Source: Lichtheimia corymbifera B2541
Lineage: Eukaryota > Mucoromycota > Mucoromycetes > Mucorales > Lichtheimiaceae
DNA: 64,000 nt
Direction of reading: 5' to 3'
NCBI GenBank assembly: GCA_000697475.1
Contig: JNEU01000912.1
Location: 202,428 to 266,427 of the forward strand
Positions 12,203 to 23,765 of the stretch are shown here, piece after piece. Numbering within the stretch: position 1 is the first letter of the stretch; each line of letters begins with the position of its first letter. Position numbers and translations under genes: made by a program. The notes beneath the pieces were generated by a model. That model was given only the letters and a program-made list of their open reading frames with translations. It was not told where the DNA came from and did not search any database.

Positions 12203-13529
12203 AGGTATATGCATTTATAACCTTCCCCTCCTCCTACGCACAAAGAACCCTACTTTTACTATTAATCCTATTACATCCTCACACCCTTCTTGTTGTAAAT
12301 TCCCCCCTCACGTTCTCACACACACACACACAATGTTTTACTAGTCTGCATTTTTCTCTCGTACACCTTACCTTATACACTAATGCAACCCATCTAATAA
12401 TAATTACAACCCATGCATTATCTACTGCATGAATCATGTACTCTTTCACACACACATAACAAAATGATGCCTGTGCTAAACACCACGATGCGGCACGAGC
12501 GCCGTGTCGTGACCTCATTTCGTGGTGACACATGGTGTCCCGCGCTGTTTTGGGTTATCAACCGAGGTCGTGCATGCACACATGAGTGGGTTTTGACTTT
12601 TTGAACACTCACGAGACACACACACATCCACAGCAAGAAACAAATAAAGACACATACATTGCATTGAAATGTGTGTGGAACTTTCTCTCAATCACCGACG
12701 CTATCATGTGCTCCCGTACACACACACCTCACTCTTTCCCTCAAATTCATATACATGGAACACAAGAGCACATGTAACAAGGTTGTCAATTTACCACTAC
12801 ACCCACAATTCCATATTCTTGTTTTGGGCTTAGGTGAAAAGGTTATATATTTCTGTAAAAGTCAATGTTGTTTCACAATCATAACAAGCCCCATTTGCTG
12901 AAGGAGAAATGAGGAAGGCGCACACAATGTATATTCTGGATCTCTCATAATCATCATCTCGCTCCACCACGGGCTCTCCTCCTTTGGGGTCACCTGTTAC
13001 ACATGATGACGATATCGCCGGACATTTACTCTTTCTTTGCTGCTTCACGGTCACTCTAGTGTGATCTGGTCCCCTATTTTGCGATGGGATTACGATTGCT
13101 TCTATTCATGGATTATATAAAGAACATCATAATGAAGGTTGTGGCTCATTGTGCGTGTGAAAAGAGGTTAGCCACAGTGCCAAAGCAATACATAACAGCA
13201 TTTTATTTCTGTTTATGTGTTTATCTGCGAGTCCATCCGTGTTGAGAAAGGCTGGACTCCCTTGTTCGCATCACGTACACAAGCATGTTATTGTTCGGTG
13301 CTACGGTAAAAAGTCATATGACTGTAAACTGACATTGACATTTCCCAGCAGGCAACAAGAATAGATATCAGCATAATCGAATGCTCAGCGTCATACATAT
13401 CCACTTTTACAAGGTCCATACAAGAATAGGAGCGAGTGTGTATTTATATCTTTATTATACCGATGCATTTGCTGCTGTACGTAATAATACATTTTGGCTA
13501 TTCACAATGAAAGTGGGGGGCGGGTGGGA
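12203..13529. other. Convergent intergenic region between AUR1 and RER1
   Basis: About 1.3 kb between the 3' ends of two genes. It contains CA microsatellites (about 12318-12334 and 12615-12627) and AT-rich sequence. All open frames here are short, without recognisable domains. Confidence 0.45.
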
Positions 13530-14374
13530 TCACCTGCTTCGGCTACTGCTTGGTCCATAATTCTTCTTTCCCCAATCGAATGGGATGTATCGGTACTTGA
13601 TCATATGCTTGATTTGCCTTCGCATGGTGATGGCGAAAAGGATGCAAAAGTACACCAAGAGAATGGGCCAAAAGACAGGGATATCAAAGATACTAAAGAA
13701 GCTGCATACAATCGCAATCACGGTTGCCTTGGTAGCAGAGTACCTGGACAAAGAAAATGTAAGCAACAACCCTTTGATCCATCACCCACCACCCCCTCTT
13801 TAGTCCATACCAAAACTTGAACTCGGGAAGACGTCGGATAAAAGGCTTAAACTCCTCGTCTGCCTTGGTGGGCAATGCAGGGCCTTCTTCCATTTCATTT
13901 TCCTGTGTATCCAATTCGATCGATGGGTCAAACTTGGGTGTCAAGAAGGCGAGGAATAGGTTCAACAAGTAGATGCCTAAAGATCATCCCGTATTAGTCT
14001 TTTCAGAATCCAGGGCCCAAAGGTCGATAGCTTCACTTGTTCTTACCCAACGCATAACTAACAATGATCCATATTCATTTAGTGCTATTGAACCCTTTTT
14101 ATTCCCTTTCTTATCCCTTATACTTACGTGACAATATACCAGCCTTGTGCATATAAAATACGCGCCAAAAAGAGAAGTAACAATACACCAGTGCCAATCC
14201 AACGGTATTGTACGAAAGGAGTAGTGTCATCTAGTATTCGTTGCCATCGCTTTTTGTACATTGGGATGAGTGAGGTTGACCTGGATAACACATTATACAA
14301 TTGTGTACCCTTTCCAATGCTGCCTTCTTCTCCATAAAGCTGTTGGGAGCGCCATCAGTGGATTCGTCGTTCAT
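13530..14374 (-). CDS. RER1: RER1, Golgi-to-ER retrieval receptor
   Basis: Five exons: 14374-14308, 14249-14128, an 11-base microexon 14057-14047, 13976-13811 and 13743-13530. Spliced, they give [18 protein letters not shown], a hydrophobic pair of helices, [57 protein letters not shown] and [14 protein letters not shown]. These are the conserved landmarks of RER1, a protein of about 190-200 residues with four membrane segments. RER1 retrieves escaped ER membrane proteins and unassembled subunits from the cis-Golgi in COPI vesicles. The reading frame is intact through all exons, and the exon 2 acceptor is AAG. The neighbouring minus-strand genes are not functionally related. Confidence 0.93.
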
Positions 14375-14569
14375 GTTGAGTCGGAAGAAAAACGGATAAG
14401 CGAGCAAGCAAGGTCCTCCAACCACCACCGAACTTCCACGTAGCTGATACTGAATTATTGGGTGGGATGATGAGCTGCTTTTGCACCCGCTCAACAGAGT
14501 CTGGTGACGTAGAATCTTTCAACAATGACCACATATACTTAAAAAGACACTTTAAAAGACCATCATTGT

Positions 14570-16332
14570 TTAACAAATAAACTGAGAATTTACATCGAGA
14601 GGATGCGAGGAACTAAGCTGTGGACGTTGTGCGTATCTATCACGCAAAATATCACGCACATTGTTCAATAACTGGTTATAGGTTTGGTTGGGATTCTCCC
14701 GCAACGTCGCTATAAAGAGATATACACATGTTAAAAGAGCCACTGTTTCATCTTTCACTCGTAAATGCGTAACTCATGGCACCAGTAGCCTTGCCGGCCT
14801 CTTGAGCATCAGCTGAAGTTTGGTCATCTTTACAACTATATATAGCCCCCATTATCAGTTTTCCATCCATCCCAAGCAATCAACATGGATGATGATATTT
14901 ACCCGCTGAACATGATAACATCAGCCAAGGAGCTATTGGTTTGTCTGTTTTCTTCCTGAGTGTCGCGTGCCTTTAACAGACTTTGACCCAATCCAATCAA
15001 CGAAGTCAGGGCAGCTTCGCGATCACCAGTAGCGTAAGCCAAACCCACTTCAAGAAGCCCTTTGCCAGCATGCTTGAACATGTTTTGTTCCTTAAGTGTA
15101 CCCTTGGTTGAGTAAGTGTAGGGTAGGTCCAATACGGTGCCTGAGTGACAGCTGTCAAAGATCGCGGTCAATCTGCTACCTTCGGGAAGGGGCTTGACAA
15201 GCAAATCATGCATTTCCTAAAGTTTGGAATACCCGAAAACAGTAATCAGCGTCCTTGTTTCCTTTGATCACTATCCAACTTACATCGTCTCTAATTTGAC
15301 CTGTGGTATCATCATAATTCTCATGGTCTACCGGGAAAATAGTTTCATCATAGCCATCGTCTTCATCACCATCGTCATCGGCAAGCTATACATAATACCC
15401 AATGTCAGCAGCATGTTCAATGGCATTACTACTGTTGTGTTACATTGACCACTTACATATCCACCATGTCCACTGTAATGGAAGAAGAATCTAGAAACGC
15501 ATCATGTTTAAGAACCCCTCCTCACACTCAAACGCTTCACACTTACGAGTCGTCCTCTTGGGCATCGCTCACCAACCATTTCATGGCAGCAACGATATTG
15601 GCACGTGTTGGGATGAAGCGGGCTTCTTCTTGATCATCAGTGAGAATAACCATATCTTGTTCCTGGAAGCCCCAAAGTGTGGTCAAAAAGTTCTTGATAT
15701 TGTGCACATCGTTGATACAGCCTTCCATGTCCCACATTGATTAGCTCTTGTCATTCATTCATTCAATCCAGGTTTTATCTTCTTACCATCAAGTTGATTA
15801 GGGGTATTAAAGTAGTTGATACCAATCAGCAAGGCTCGCTTACGGCCACTGCCTATATACAATCATAGAGGATTGAGAACTTCCATGTTTCCCGACGTCC
15901 TTTTTGTTTCTTACAGTGAGAGAGCTTGAAATCGACTTTTTTGTTTTCATATTTGGGATTGACCTTGAGAAAGAGCTGGCCATCATCTTCTTGATCCTTG
16001 AGCGTATTATCGTCATCATCACCAGCTGACACCATGCCACCTAAAATACCATGCTTTGGGATTAGCAATCGGACGTTGGCGTGTGTAACCCATGGATACA
16101 GATAATCGCGTACCAGATGACTCGGGTGCTCCATAGCTAGAGTACTATTGCAGGATGACGTGAGCAGCAACGTTTACTTTTAATGACAATGGCAACTTAC
16201 GCTGTAGCTGCTGGTGGTAGTAGTAGTCGTGGTGCCAGGGTATGGGGGAGGGTCGTCAAAGCTGTTGGTGGTATATTCAGTGTGCTGGTATGATGATTGC
16301 GAGTATCCTTGAAAGTTGAAGCCTTCAGACAT
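14570..16332 (-). CDS. Metacaspase (caspase-like cysteine protease, family C14)
   Basis: About ten exons. The N-terminal prodomain (16332-16201, 16144-16114, 16040-15915) is Ser/Tyr/Gln-rich then acidic. The core begins CSGRKRALLIGINYF (15852-15787) and continues GCINDVHNIKNFLTT and ILTDDQEEARFIPTR (to about 15545). The catalytic histidine lies in FFFHYSGHGGY (about 15470-15500), followed by the acidic DDDGDEDDGYDETIFPVD and RLTAIFDSCHSGTVLDLPY with the catalytic cysteine (about 15140-15170). The C-terminal exon ends QLSSSHPLDVNSQFIC. Metacaspases cleave after Arg/Lys and act in protein quality control, ageing and cell death in fungi. All catalytic residues are present and the frame is intact once the intron 16113-16041 is removed. 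Confidence 0.92.
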
Positions 16333-16722
16333 GGTGCAGTGAATGAAAAAGAGAAAAGAAAAAAAAAAGAGAGAGAGGAAAACCTGACGCGCCCCTTGTA
16401 AGCTTTAATGTAAAAAAGAGCTCATAGGGTGTGCGGTGTGTATTGTGCAACTCACCAAACGCAATCATAACGTCCGAAAAGGTTCCTCGCTTTGTTACAC
16501 AGATTGCCATCGTGCAGGCGCTGCTTTATCCTTTTTGTAGTAGCTACTCCTCCTTGTCAACTGAGAAGAAAAGAAAGTCTGTGCGCAACTATAACTTTTT
16601 TTATTCTTGTTCATGCAAAGGTGGGGTGGTGGTGAGGATTCAAGTAACATGTATAAAGCAATTGTGATATGTAAAGCAAGGTTGATGGATGTTGTTGTCG
16701 GTGGTTGTGGTCAGCAATCCCA

Positions 16723-18631
16723 TTAGATAAAGAGTTCCTCGTCATCATCTTCATCATAGTCTTCATCGTCAGATTCGCCATAAGGACCGTGCACGCCAAT
16801 CATATCAAGGAATAGATCAAAGCCCAATCTCGATTCATGATGTTGCTGCGGCTGCGGCTGTTTCTCACCAAACATTTCATTCTCGTCGAAAAGGGGCTTG
16901 GTATTGCAGTGGCCACAAAAGCCGGGATCGGAAAGTGGCTAAAAAAGGAATGGCGGCATGAGACGATGCAATGCACCATTTGCATAAACAATGAACTTAC
17001 GTGGATGTGGTCACTCGCCGTGTCATCCACAAGAGCTCGTTCATGGACGATAGTAGCGCCACCAGCATCAGAGGAGGATGACGACGAGGAAGCTGTTGTA
17101 GGACGATAGCTATCATTGCCACCTTGAGATACGCGTTCAAAGGGCACCGTGGAAATGTCTTGTTGTTGATTGAGAATGCTGGTAAGCTGATCTTGATTTG
17201 AGGATGAAAGGACAAGCCTGCGAGGGAATTGTACATCAAAGAGGATAATCAAGTCGCCCTTGCGTGATGAATCATATGCGATGGGCATTCCTTCACCTCG
17301 GATATACTTTTTTGATGATGGATCAATGACATTGCCAGCGGGATTGGATACCTTGATTTTGCGTCCATCCAAATGCGTCAATAAGACCTTGTCGAATCCA
17401 AGTAGTGCTTCACTCAATGTAATCGGAACGACGGTGATAAGATCGCGTTGGTTGTAGTGCAGCTTAAAATCACGATGTCCAATCAAGTTGATACCCACAA
17501 TGACATGACTCATTTGGCGACGTGGTCGTGGACCATGCTGAAAAGACAAAAAGAGATGATGGGATATATGTGAGTTTGCATTGTGTCCATATGACGATCC
17601 ATCATGCGTACCGTTTCATGACCTTTGTTGGTGAGACAGATCTTGCCAGTGGGTGGACCTCCCTTTGGGATAATGATAGTGGCCGATTCCTTGGATTCGG
17701 TATAGCGTAGTCCATTGCAAACGGTGCATGACTTTCTGACCTTGATTTTACCACTTCCACGACATCGCTCGCATGCAACATAGCGGTTCTTTTTCTTGCG
17801 ATTCCTTTTCACTTTGCCTTGACCACTGCAGGTTTGGCACTTGTCATCCTGGAAAGTAAACCGAGATCTTTGAAAATGATGTGTGTGAGATAGTTTATCA
17901 TCCTATGATGATGATGCTGTAAATAAAATGTGTACTCACCCTTGACAATCTCTGCATATGATCATGCGTCGATAGTTGAGCTGCTTCTCGGCACCATTGT
18001 AAAGCTCATTGAGTGTCACTGCAACGATAGTACGCACATTCAATCCCAAGTCGGCTTCACGAATGTTCTCTTTAAAAAGGTAGTAGTGTCAGTACGTCAT
18101 CGTATTAAATAAGGATGCAAAATCATTTACCTTTCAAACGCTTGGCCTCCATTCTGCTACGTATTTCCTCTGCAAAGGCCGTGGTCACTTGCTCAAAGAC
18201 GTCGGATTGATCAGCACGATAAAAGGTGTCCTCTTCTTTTTCATCCTTGTACGCCTTCAAGCGGTCTTTGTCGGATAAGATGTTGTATGCTGTGGATACT
18301 TCAATGAACTCCAATAGAGTACACGGTCATTCACGTAGATCCTTGTATATATGGAATAAGTGATATCTACCTTGTCGCCACCTTCTGGATTTCGGTCAGG
18401 GTGATACTTTGCAGCCTATAGAATATCTGTGTCAATCATGTAAACCTCACTAACCATGCTATTCACCACTACTTGCCATTTCCATGTATGCCTAAAAGGG
18501 GAGAGAAGAAACGCAAAAAACGGGTGAGTCAATGTACTTTGAATAGAAAAAAGACGCACCTGTCTGATCTCCATTTGAGTGGCGTTTTCAGAGACACCAA
18601 GTATCTTGTAAAGGTTTGCAGCTGAAGGCAT
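16723..18631 (-). CDS. DnaJ/Hsp40 co-chaperone, type I (J-domain, zinc finger, C-terminal domain)
   Basis: The first exon (18631 downward) starts MPSAANLYKILGVSENATQ. The J-domain continues with YHPDRNPEGGDK (about 18370-18415) and FIEVSTAYNILSDKDRLKAY (about 18245-18314), so the essential HPD is intact. The zinc-finger part has ICRDCQG, CQTCSGQGKVK, CERCRGSGKIK and CTVCNGLRY (about 17690-17960). The substrate-binding C-terminal domain follows (GHRDFKLHYNQRDLITVVPI to PRRLVLSS, about 17200-17510). An acidic tail ends DEDYDEDDDEELFI. Type I Hsp40 proteins deliver substrates to Hsp70 and stimulate its ATPase. There is no C-terminal CaaX box, unlike Ydj1. A serine-rich segment and the acidic tail resemble Xdj1/Apj1-type proteins, but that assignment is weak. 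Confidence 0.9.
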
Positions 18632-19370
18632 AGTAAAAAGTGGAGGAAAATGAAAGAAAGAGATGCGAAAAAAGAATTTGAGCCCAACAATGGAATATCA
18701 ATGGGGACAGCTGCAACTTACTGTTTACACAGGTGATTGAGAAGCCCGCATGAAAGACACAGATCACTGATTGAATAATGCACACGCAATAGCAAGTCGA
18801 AGGTTGACATCATTGATAACAACACCATTCCTTAGCTTGGCAGGTGGGAACCTTTTGGGAGGGAGCATTCCTTTGACTATAGCACCTAATATCAAAAGTC
18901 AAGCTTAATAACCAACGATGACCCATTAACAAAATACCCAGAAGGTTACCTTGTGGTTGATTGATTATCCTCCATTTTTCATTGTGTCAGGCGTGGATCA
19001 CGTGAGTGGGAAGACTAGGAAAAGGATCTGCATGAACAATGAGAAATCACCCAGTTCTTTATTCCAGCCCAGTATTTACCATGTTTTCGTGACGCATCGT
19101 TGGACCCCATGCGACGACTGTCTTCCTCGATTGCCAAGTCCCAAAGGCTAGAATGCTCATTGCGGCACAGCATTACGCAGTTGACGCCTTGATGCAAGCT
19201 GTTATCCACCATGGCAAGATGTGACGCAGTAATGGTTCCCCAGCTATACAGCCTTGACCTGTGAGATCACCACGCGAACAAAGGCGACATGACCGAGTTA
19301 TCTGTGCTCAAGCAAGTGGAGGAATGATACCGATCAAGCAGCAAGAAGAAAAAGGGACGTCGTCAAGCAT
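18632..19370. other. Region without a supported gene between DnaJ and the helicase-like cluster
   Basis: Several short open frames occur on both strands, for example 19015-19212 and about 18781-18900 minus. They have no shared frame, start or domain that would allow a gene model. They may be gene remnants. Confidence 0.35.
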
Positions 19371-19880
19371 CGTTTTATCAACTTTGAAGATAATACAACC
19401 GCCTTCTCGGACATCACCCAAATGTGCACCTTTCATGCAAATGAACATATTATTCCTCCTCGCTTATCCATCACACCATGACTCGTCATATTAATGCTAG
19501 GCCTATTAGGTTCAATCTGATATGTGGACAATTGGATATTTTTCAACGTACTCTGGTGCTGGTGGTCAGGGACGAGGTCTTTTGTATACCTATTATCATT
19601 CATCTCTTGGATAAGGAAGGTCAAAGGCTGCGTCAAGGTTACGAGCAATCTCGATAAAGCGTCATGTATGTTCAAGATGAAAACGTCAAGGACAGAGTGG
19701 AGCTTTCAAGAAGTTTCTAGCGGATGTATGGATCCAGAGGTACAAGAATTGGATATAGAAACCATATCAATAGCAATCGTTTATGCGCACAAATATTGGA
19801 CAATACATTTGATGCTTATACCCTATATCGTGCACGTGCAGAGTACATTATTGTATGTCTTGGATAATCGACCTGGGTGA
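19371..19880 (+). pseudogene. Decayed copy of the RecA2-like helicase-domain family
   Basis: Pieces in different frames line up, in order, with the two intact neighbours. RFINFEDNTTAFSDITQM (about 19371-19425) matches their RIIFYTNDDGAERICGIL. GQLDIFQRTLVLVVRDE (about 19523-19573) matches RLEAFRPAPCVLVVSGE. VMYVQDENVKDRVELSRSF (about 19664-19720) matches IVIVQDEAVQEALESLASF. In-frame stops follow at about 19638 and 19718 and the frames change. The order and spacing support a broken third member of the tandem family. The similarity is partial and judged by eye. Confidence 0.4.
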
Positions 19881-20114
19881 GACACACATTAATAAAGCAA
19901 TACAAACGGTTCCAGTTAATTTCAAAACCAATACATGGATCGAATCATAAGTCGTCTTATCCTAAAACATAGTAGGCAGTAGATCGCTAAAGCTTCATCC
20001 TCCTTGTGGATCTCATTTCTGCTTGCACCAATGATCGATATTTTTGGGAGCAAGATAATGCATGAATGAGCTTTCTTGTGTTTTCACCTTTCTTTTTCCT
20101 CATTATCGCTTCTC

Positions 20115-21123
20115 ATGACAGAGGATCAACATAAGCAGCAAGATCCTGACCATGTCTGCTATGACGAGTTGCTGGATCTATACCACGACGTCCTTCAACG
20201 ATACAGAAGGTCCAAAGGCTTTGATGGATCTTCATACGCAATGATGCACAGCTCCGAATTTGACGAAGCCGCAAAGAAGCATAATGACTCGAAATGCAAA
20301 AAGGACTCTCCTGTGTTGAATTCAGCTCTAAAACTTTTGGCTGATCGAAATACCACGATGAGAGAGAATAACATGGAAGAGGTATTGGCACGTGCAAGAG
20401 CCCAACTTTCTATCGATCGACAACAGCAGAGAGAGAATACTATACAAGAGATGTATGCACGTACATATATACCACAACTTTGTACCAACAATCGACAACA
20501 GCCACAAGATGAGCCTGATCCAAAACTTGTTCAGCATTGCTTGGTAAAGATGAAAGACAGCGACCAGGTTCTTTCCCAATTCCTAGCCTACCACAGTGGA
20601 TTCTTTGGAAACCAACGTATCCTGTTTTATTGTGTAAGCAAGATTTGCTGCCTTTTTTACAGCGTATGTACATAGCACCAACATGCTGTAATATAGGATG
20701 CGGACATCAATGCTAAAGCTATCAGTGGCTCTCTATCCGTCAGAGATATCATCCGATGAGCGTCATTCGCGATTAGAGGCATTCCGTCCTGCACCTTGTG
20801 TGCTCGTTGTCAGTGGTGAGAATTTATCGCTTAAGGAGCTTCATGGTATCCCGGTGGCTGCTGTGTTTTTGTATTATCCTCCACGTACCTCACATTTAAG
20901 AAAGACGCCAGGTGGCATATTTGGCTATCAAAGCCAAATCGACGCGGTGTGCCGCTTTGGATATCCTGGTCTATGCATAGTGATAGTTCAAGATGAGGCT
21001 GTGCAGGAAGCACTCGAGTCACTTGCATCGTTTTATTATCTTCGCTACGGGACCAAATTGAAGCAATTAGATCCGAGACCGGATGGGTCACTGGCACAAA
21101 CATTAGCAAAGCACTTGCTATGA
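20115..21123 (+). CDS. Stand-alone DEAD-box RecA2-like protein, copy 1 (function unknown)
   Basis: Exon 1 (20115 to about 20632) encodes a hydrophilic Gln-rich N-terminus, a helical stretch, and KLVQHCLVKMKDSDQVLSQF with QRILFYC. After an intron of about 64 bases, exon 2 gives RLEAFRPAPCVLVVSGEN, LHGIPVAAVFLYYP, AVCRFGYPGLCIVIVQDE and SFYYLRYGTKLKQLD. This order matches the C-terminal RecA domain of DEAD-box helicases: the Q.YV/IIF start, then F..G...VLI.TD, V..VI.YD.P, GR.GR.G and INFV. The ATP- and RNA-binding motifs V (ARGxD) and VI (HRIGRxGR) are not preserved, and no N-terminal DEAD domain precedes it. It is therefore probably not an active helicase. The frame shifts once near 20735. I take ATG 20115 as start because upstream in-frame codons are not ATG. 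Its neighbour at 21741-22691 is a paralogue. Confidence 0.6.
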
Positions 21124-21740
21124 ATAGAAGACGTTTACATCCATAAAGAAAGGGGTATGTTTGGAATGCGTACGCTTCCCTACTAGTAGTAAGGGTGACA
21201 CAAGCTCATCCATAACAGTACTTCCATTTATTACTCTGCTCAGCATCATTGATGGTGACAGAAATCAAAGAGGCATGTGTGGTGCATGATTCATGATAGC
21301 AACCTTACTATTATCATGGGCGAGTGTTTGTTGTATTGAGATGGTCCAAGAACCAGAAAATTGGTAGAGTGTGTTCACTAGTCGTAATGTGTCTGGTTCT
21401 CCAAGAAAGAGCCTCAGTGGTCATTGTCAGATAACGACATAACCAAATTAGGCCAGGTATCTGCAAACAGCATCATTTTCTTTTTTGTGTACAAACAATG
21501 TCATTTATTTGTGAGCTTGTCCGGTTGTTCATTGTGCTAATAAATGCATCATTTGGGTATGAGTACTTACGATGGGATGATGCAAGGACTACAGCAAAAT
21601 CCGCTGCATGACTTTTTCTTTTTACTATCCGCTGGCTTGATCCATTGAAAGGGGTGGCGCGTCCTCGCTTTTAAAGCACGCTTGACAAAAAAGTGAGTGA
21701 TATATGCTGGAAACGAATTATAATGATAATACATACCAGC
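21124..21740. other. Spacer between the two RecA2-like genes
   Basis: About 0.6 kb, with no coding region supported. It presumably carries the terminator of copy 1 and the promoter of copy 2. Confidence 0.4.
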
Positions 21741-22691
21741 ATGAAACGTTGCTTCTTCCGCCGCCATGACCGAACTCAATCCAAACACAATGCTCTGGAC
21801 CAGCTCGTCAATCTAACTCGACACGAGCCTGGAACAAAAACACAAGAGCTTATTCGGCTTAACAACATAGCGATAGAGGGTGGCAAACTAGTCAGCCCTC
21901 GAAGCCCATGACGATTCAACATGCGATCGTGCTTCGCCAGCATTAAAGTCGGCTGTAGATTTGTTGTTCGAACGATATCGCTGGATCTGGATTGACAGGC
22001 TCGACGAGTTGAGCGCGGCTAATAAAGCGACGGCTTCCCTCAACCGACAACGACTAGACACAACGCCTGATTTGCAGCATGTGCATCATTGTTATTTAAA
22101 CATCAAAGGCAGCATTACGGACTTCGACAGAATACTAAAAATGAACCTCAAATATCTCAAAAACAATCGGATTATATTTTACACTGTAAGTTAAGAGTAG
22201 GGATGGTTATTCACTTATTTACTTGGGTTATGTAGAATGATGATGGTGCTGAACGTATCTGCGGTATATTGTGTCCTGCAGCTGTGCCACATCCGAATAT
22301 CAAGATGGGTGCATCTATCAGCAAGCGACATCGACGCTTAAAGATCTTCAAAAGCATGCCTTCCGTATTGATTGTCAGCGGTGACAATGTAACCATCGAC
22401 GAGCTCCACGGCATTCCAGTCGATGCTGTGTTCCAGTATTATCCATCACGCAGCAAATATACAAGAAAGGTACCAGAGGGTATCGTCGATTACGAGGAAC
22501 AAACAAAGGCGCTTTGCAGATATGGACGCCAAGGACTATCGTTGATCTTTGTTCAAGATAGAATCGTCAGACACGAAGTGATGGACCTCTCAGATGAAAA
22601 CTACGCAAAGTATGGAACCCATTTCGAGGAATTGGATACAAAAGGAGAAGGTGGATCACTAGTACGAACGTTGGAAGAGTACTTGTCATGA
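21741..22691 (+). CDS. Stand-alone DEAD-box RecA2-like protein, copy 2 (function unknown)
   Basis: Start at ATG 21741 (MKRCFFRRHDRTQ). The N-terminal helical part contains SPALKSAVDLLFERY, related to SPVLNSALKLLADR of copy 1. Then come LQHVHHCYLNIKG, DFDRILKMN and NRIIFYT, an intron (about 22189-22236), and NDDGAERICGIL, HRRLKIFKSMPSVLIVSGDN, LHGIPVDAVFQYYPSR, CRYGRQGLSLIFVQD and YGTHFEELD. The arrangement follows the RecA2 half of DEAD-box helicases such as eIF4A. CRYGRQG sits at motif VI with part of its arginines kept, and motif V is lost. Nothing resembling Walker A or DEAD lies upstream. The frame breaks near 21890, where one extra base or two missing bases separate the N-terminal part from the rest. 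It could be a scaffold or regulator derived from a helicase. Confidence 0.6.
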
Positions 22692-22769
22692 CGCATGGAC
22701 CCTACTTGAGCATTATGGGGACACACACGCACACACACGCACGCACAAACATGGATATTGTGGAGAGAC

Positions 22770-23171
22770 CTAGTTGCCGCCTAACGCGTTATCGGCTCTA
22801 TGATTTACGATGATGCTATACGTAGTTATTCTACCACATGCCATTAATATACCACCGTCGGATCCTGGATCCAGTAATTTGTGTGGAATAAAACACCATT
22901 CATCGTTATTGCCACTTCGATGACATATACACGAACATTCTTTGGATGTAAGACTTTTTCGAGCCATTGTAGACCAACAAATTCCACCCGCGTAGATTTG
23001 ATAGAGAACTATTAAAATGGTTGTTTGCCATATGTTAGCATACCTGGTGACGTTATCGGATGATTTAAGGTCGCACTGTTCTGCACCAGTGAAATGCCAG
23101 ATAGGATTGCCACGCGGGTGAATACTGAGTCCAACTTTTATTACTGAGCAGTTAACCCTCAAAGAGTACAA
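22770..23171 (-). CDS. Hypothetical protein (uncertain)
   Basis: An open frame of 133 codons with several cysteines and histidines (CSCICHRSG, WCFIPHKLLDPGSDGG) but no family I recognise. A GT...AG pair inside (35 bases) would be too short for a normal intron. It may be an exon of a longer gene, a relic or chance. Low confidence. Confidence 0.2.
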   Translation of the reverse strand: MYSLRVNCSVIKVGLSIHPRGNPIWHFTGAEQCDLKSSDNVTRYANIWQTTILIVLYQIYAGGICWSTMARKSLTSKECSCICHRSGNNDEWCFIPHKLLDPGSDGGILMACGRITTYSIIVNHRADNALGGN

Positions 23172-23703
23172 TGTTTCCTATATCAGAAGATCCTCTCTCA
23201 TGTTTAAAGAAAAAGGGATTGAACACAGGCCTTGATGCATATTTTCCACGTTGTAAAAGTGCTATTTGAGAGACAACAAATGACAGGCGATCCACCACCA
23301 AGAGCGGGCCATTATGTATATGAGCGCTTTTTGCTTTGCCACCTTTAAAGACTATCCCCCTTTAACAATAAAGTTGGGTTGTTGACATCATTTGCTGTGG
23401 AGGCTTATCCAACCACAAACCTAGTACTCGGCCGATAATTATACACCAATTACACACAACAACTATGGATACCTTTTCGTGGGCAGGTGACCATTGCCCT
23501 AAACGCATACTCCTGCTGTTGTTATCTTTGCGCCACCCGCCACCCACCAACCACTACCACCACTTTACTGCATCCTGATTTGTTAATCACTGAGAAGCTT
23601 AATTTGTTGCTGCTGCTGTGCATTCTTCACATGCCCCACCTCCCTTAGGAACATACAGCAGCAGGCCTATGGATGTCTTCTTTGTGCGCGTGCGCGATTT
23701 ATG
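23172..23703. other. Promoter region of the C2H2 gene
   Basis: About 530 bases with no gene seen. It includes a run of CCACCC motifs at about 23540-23560 and a CTG-rich stretch near 23608-23618. Confidence 0.35.
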
Positions 23704-23714
23704 CACATATAAAA
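23704..23714 (+). promoter_or_regulatory. TATA box of the C2H2 zinc-finger gene
   Basis: CACATATAAAA lies about 60 bases upstream of ATG 23766. Confidence 0.5.
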
Positions 23715-23765
23715 GGAGGTGCGATTCCTTGTTCTTGGAAACATTATAATCCATCACAATCAATC

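Noticed and set aside
16041..16113. Apparent frameshift in the metacaspase N-terminus.
   Set aside because: A normal 73-base GT-AG intron removes it and keeps the frame through to the core domain.
19015..19212. A minus-strand frame with several cysteines that recalled a transposase zinc ribbon.
   Set aside because: No ordered Cys pairs or catalytic residues could be aligned, and no terminal repeats are visible.
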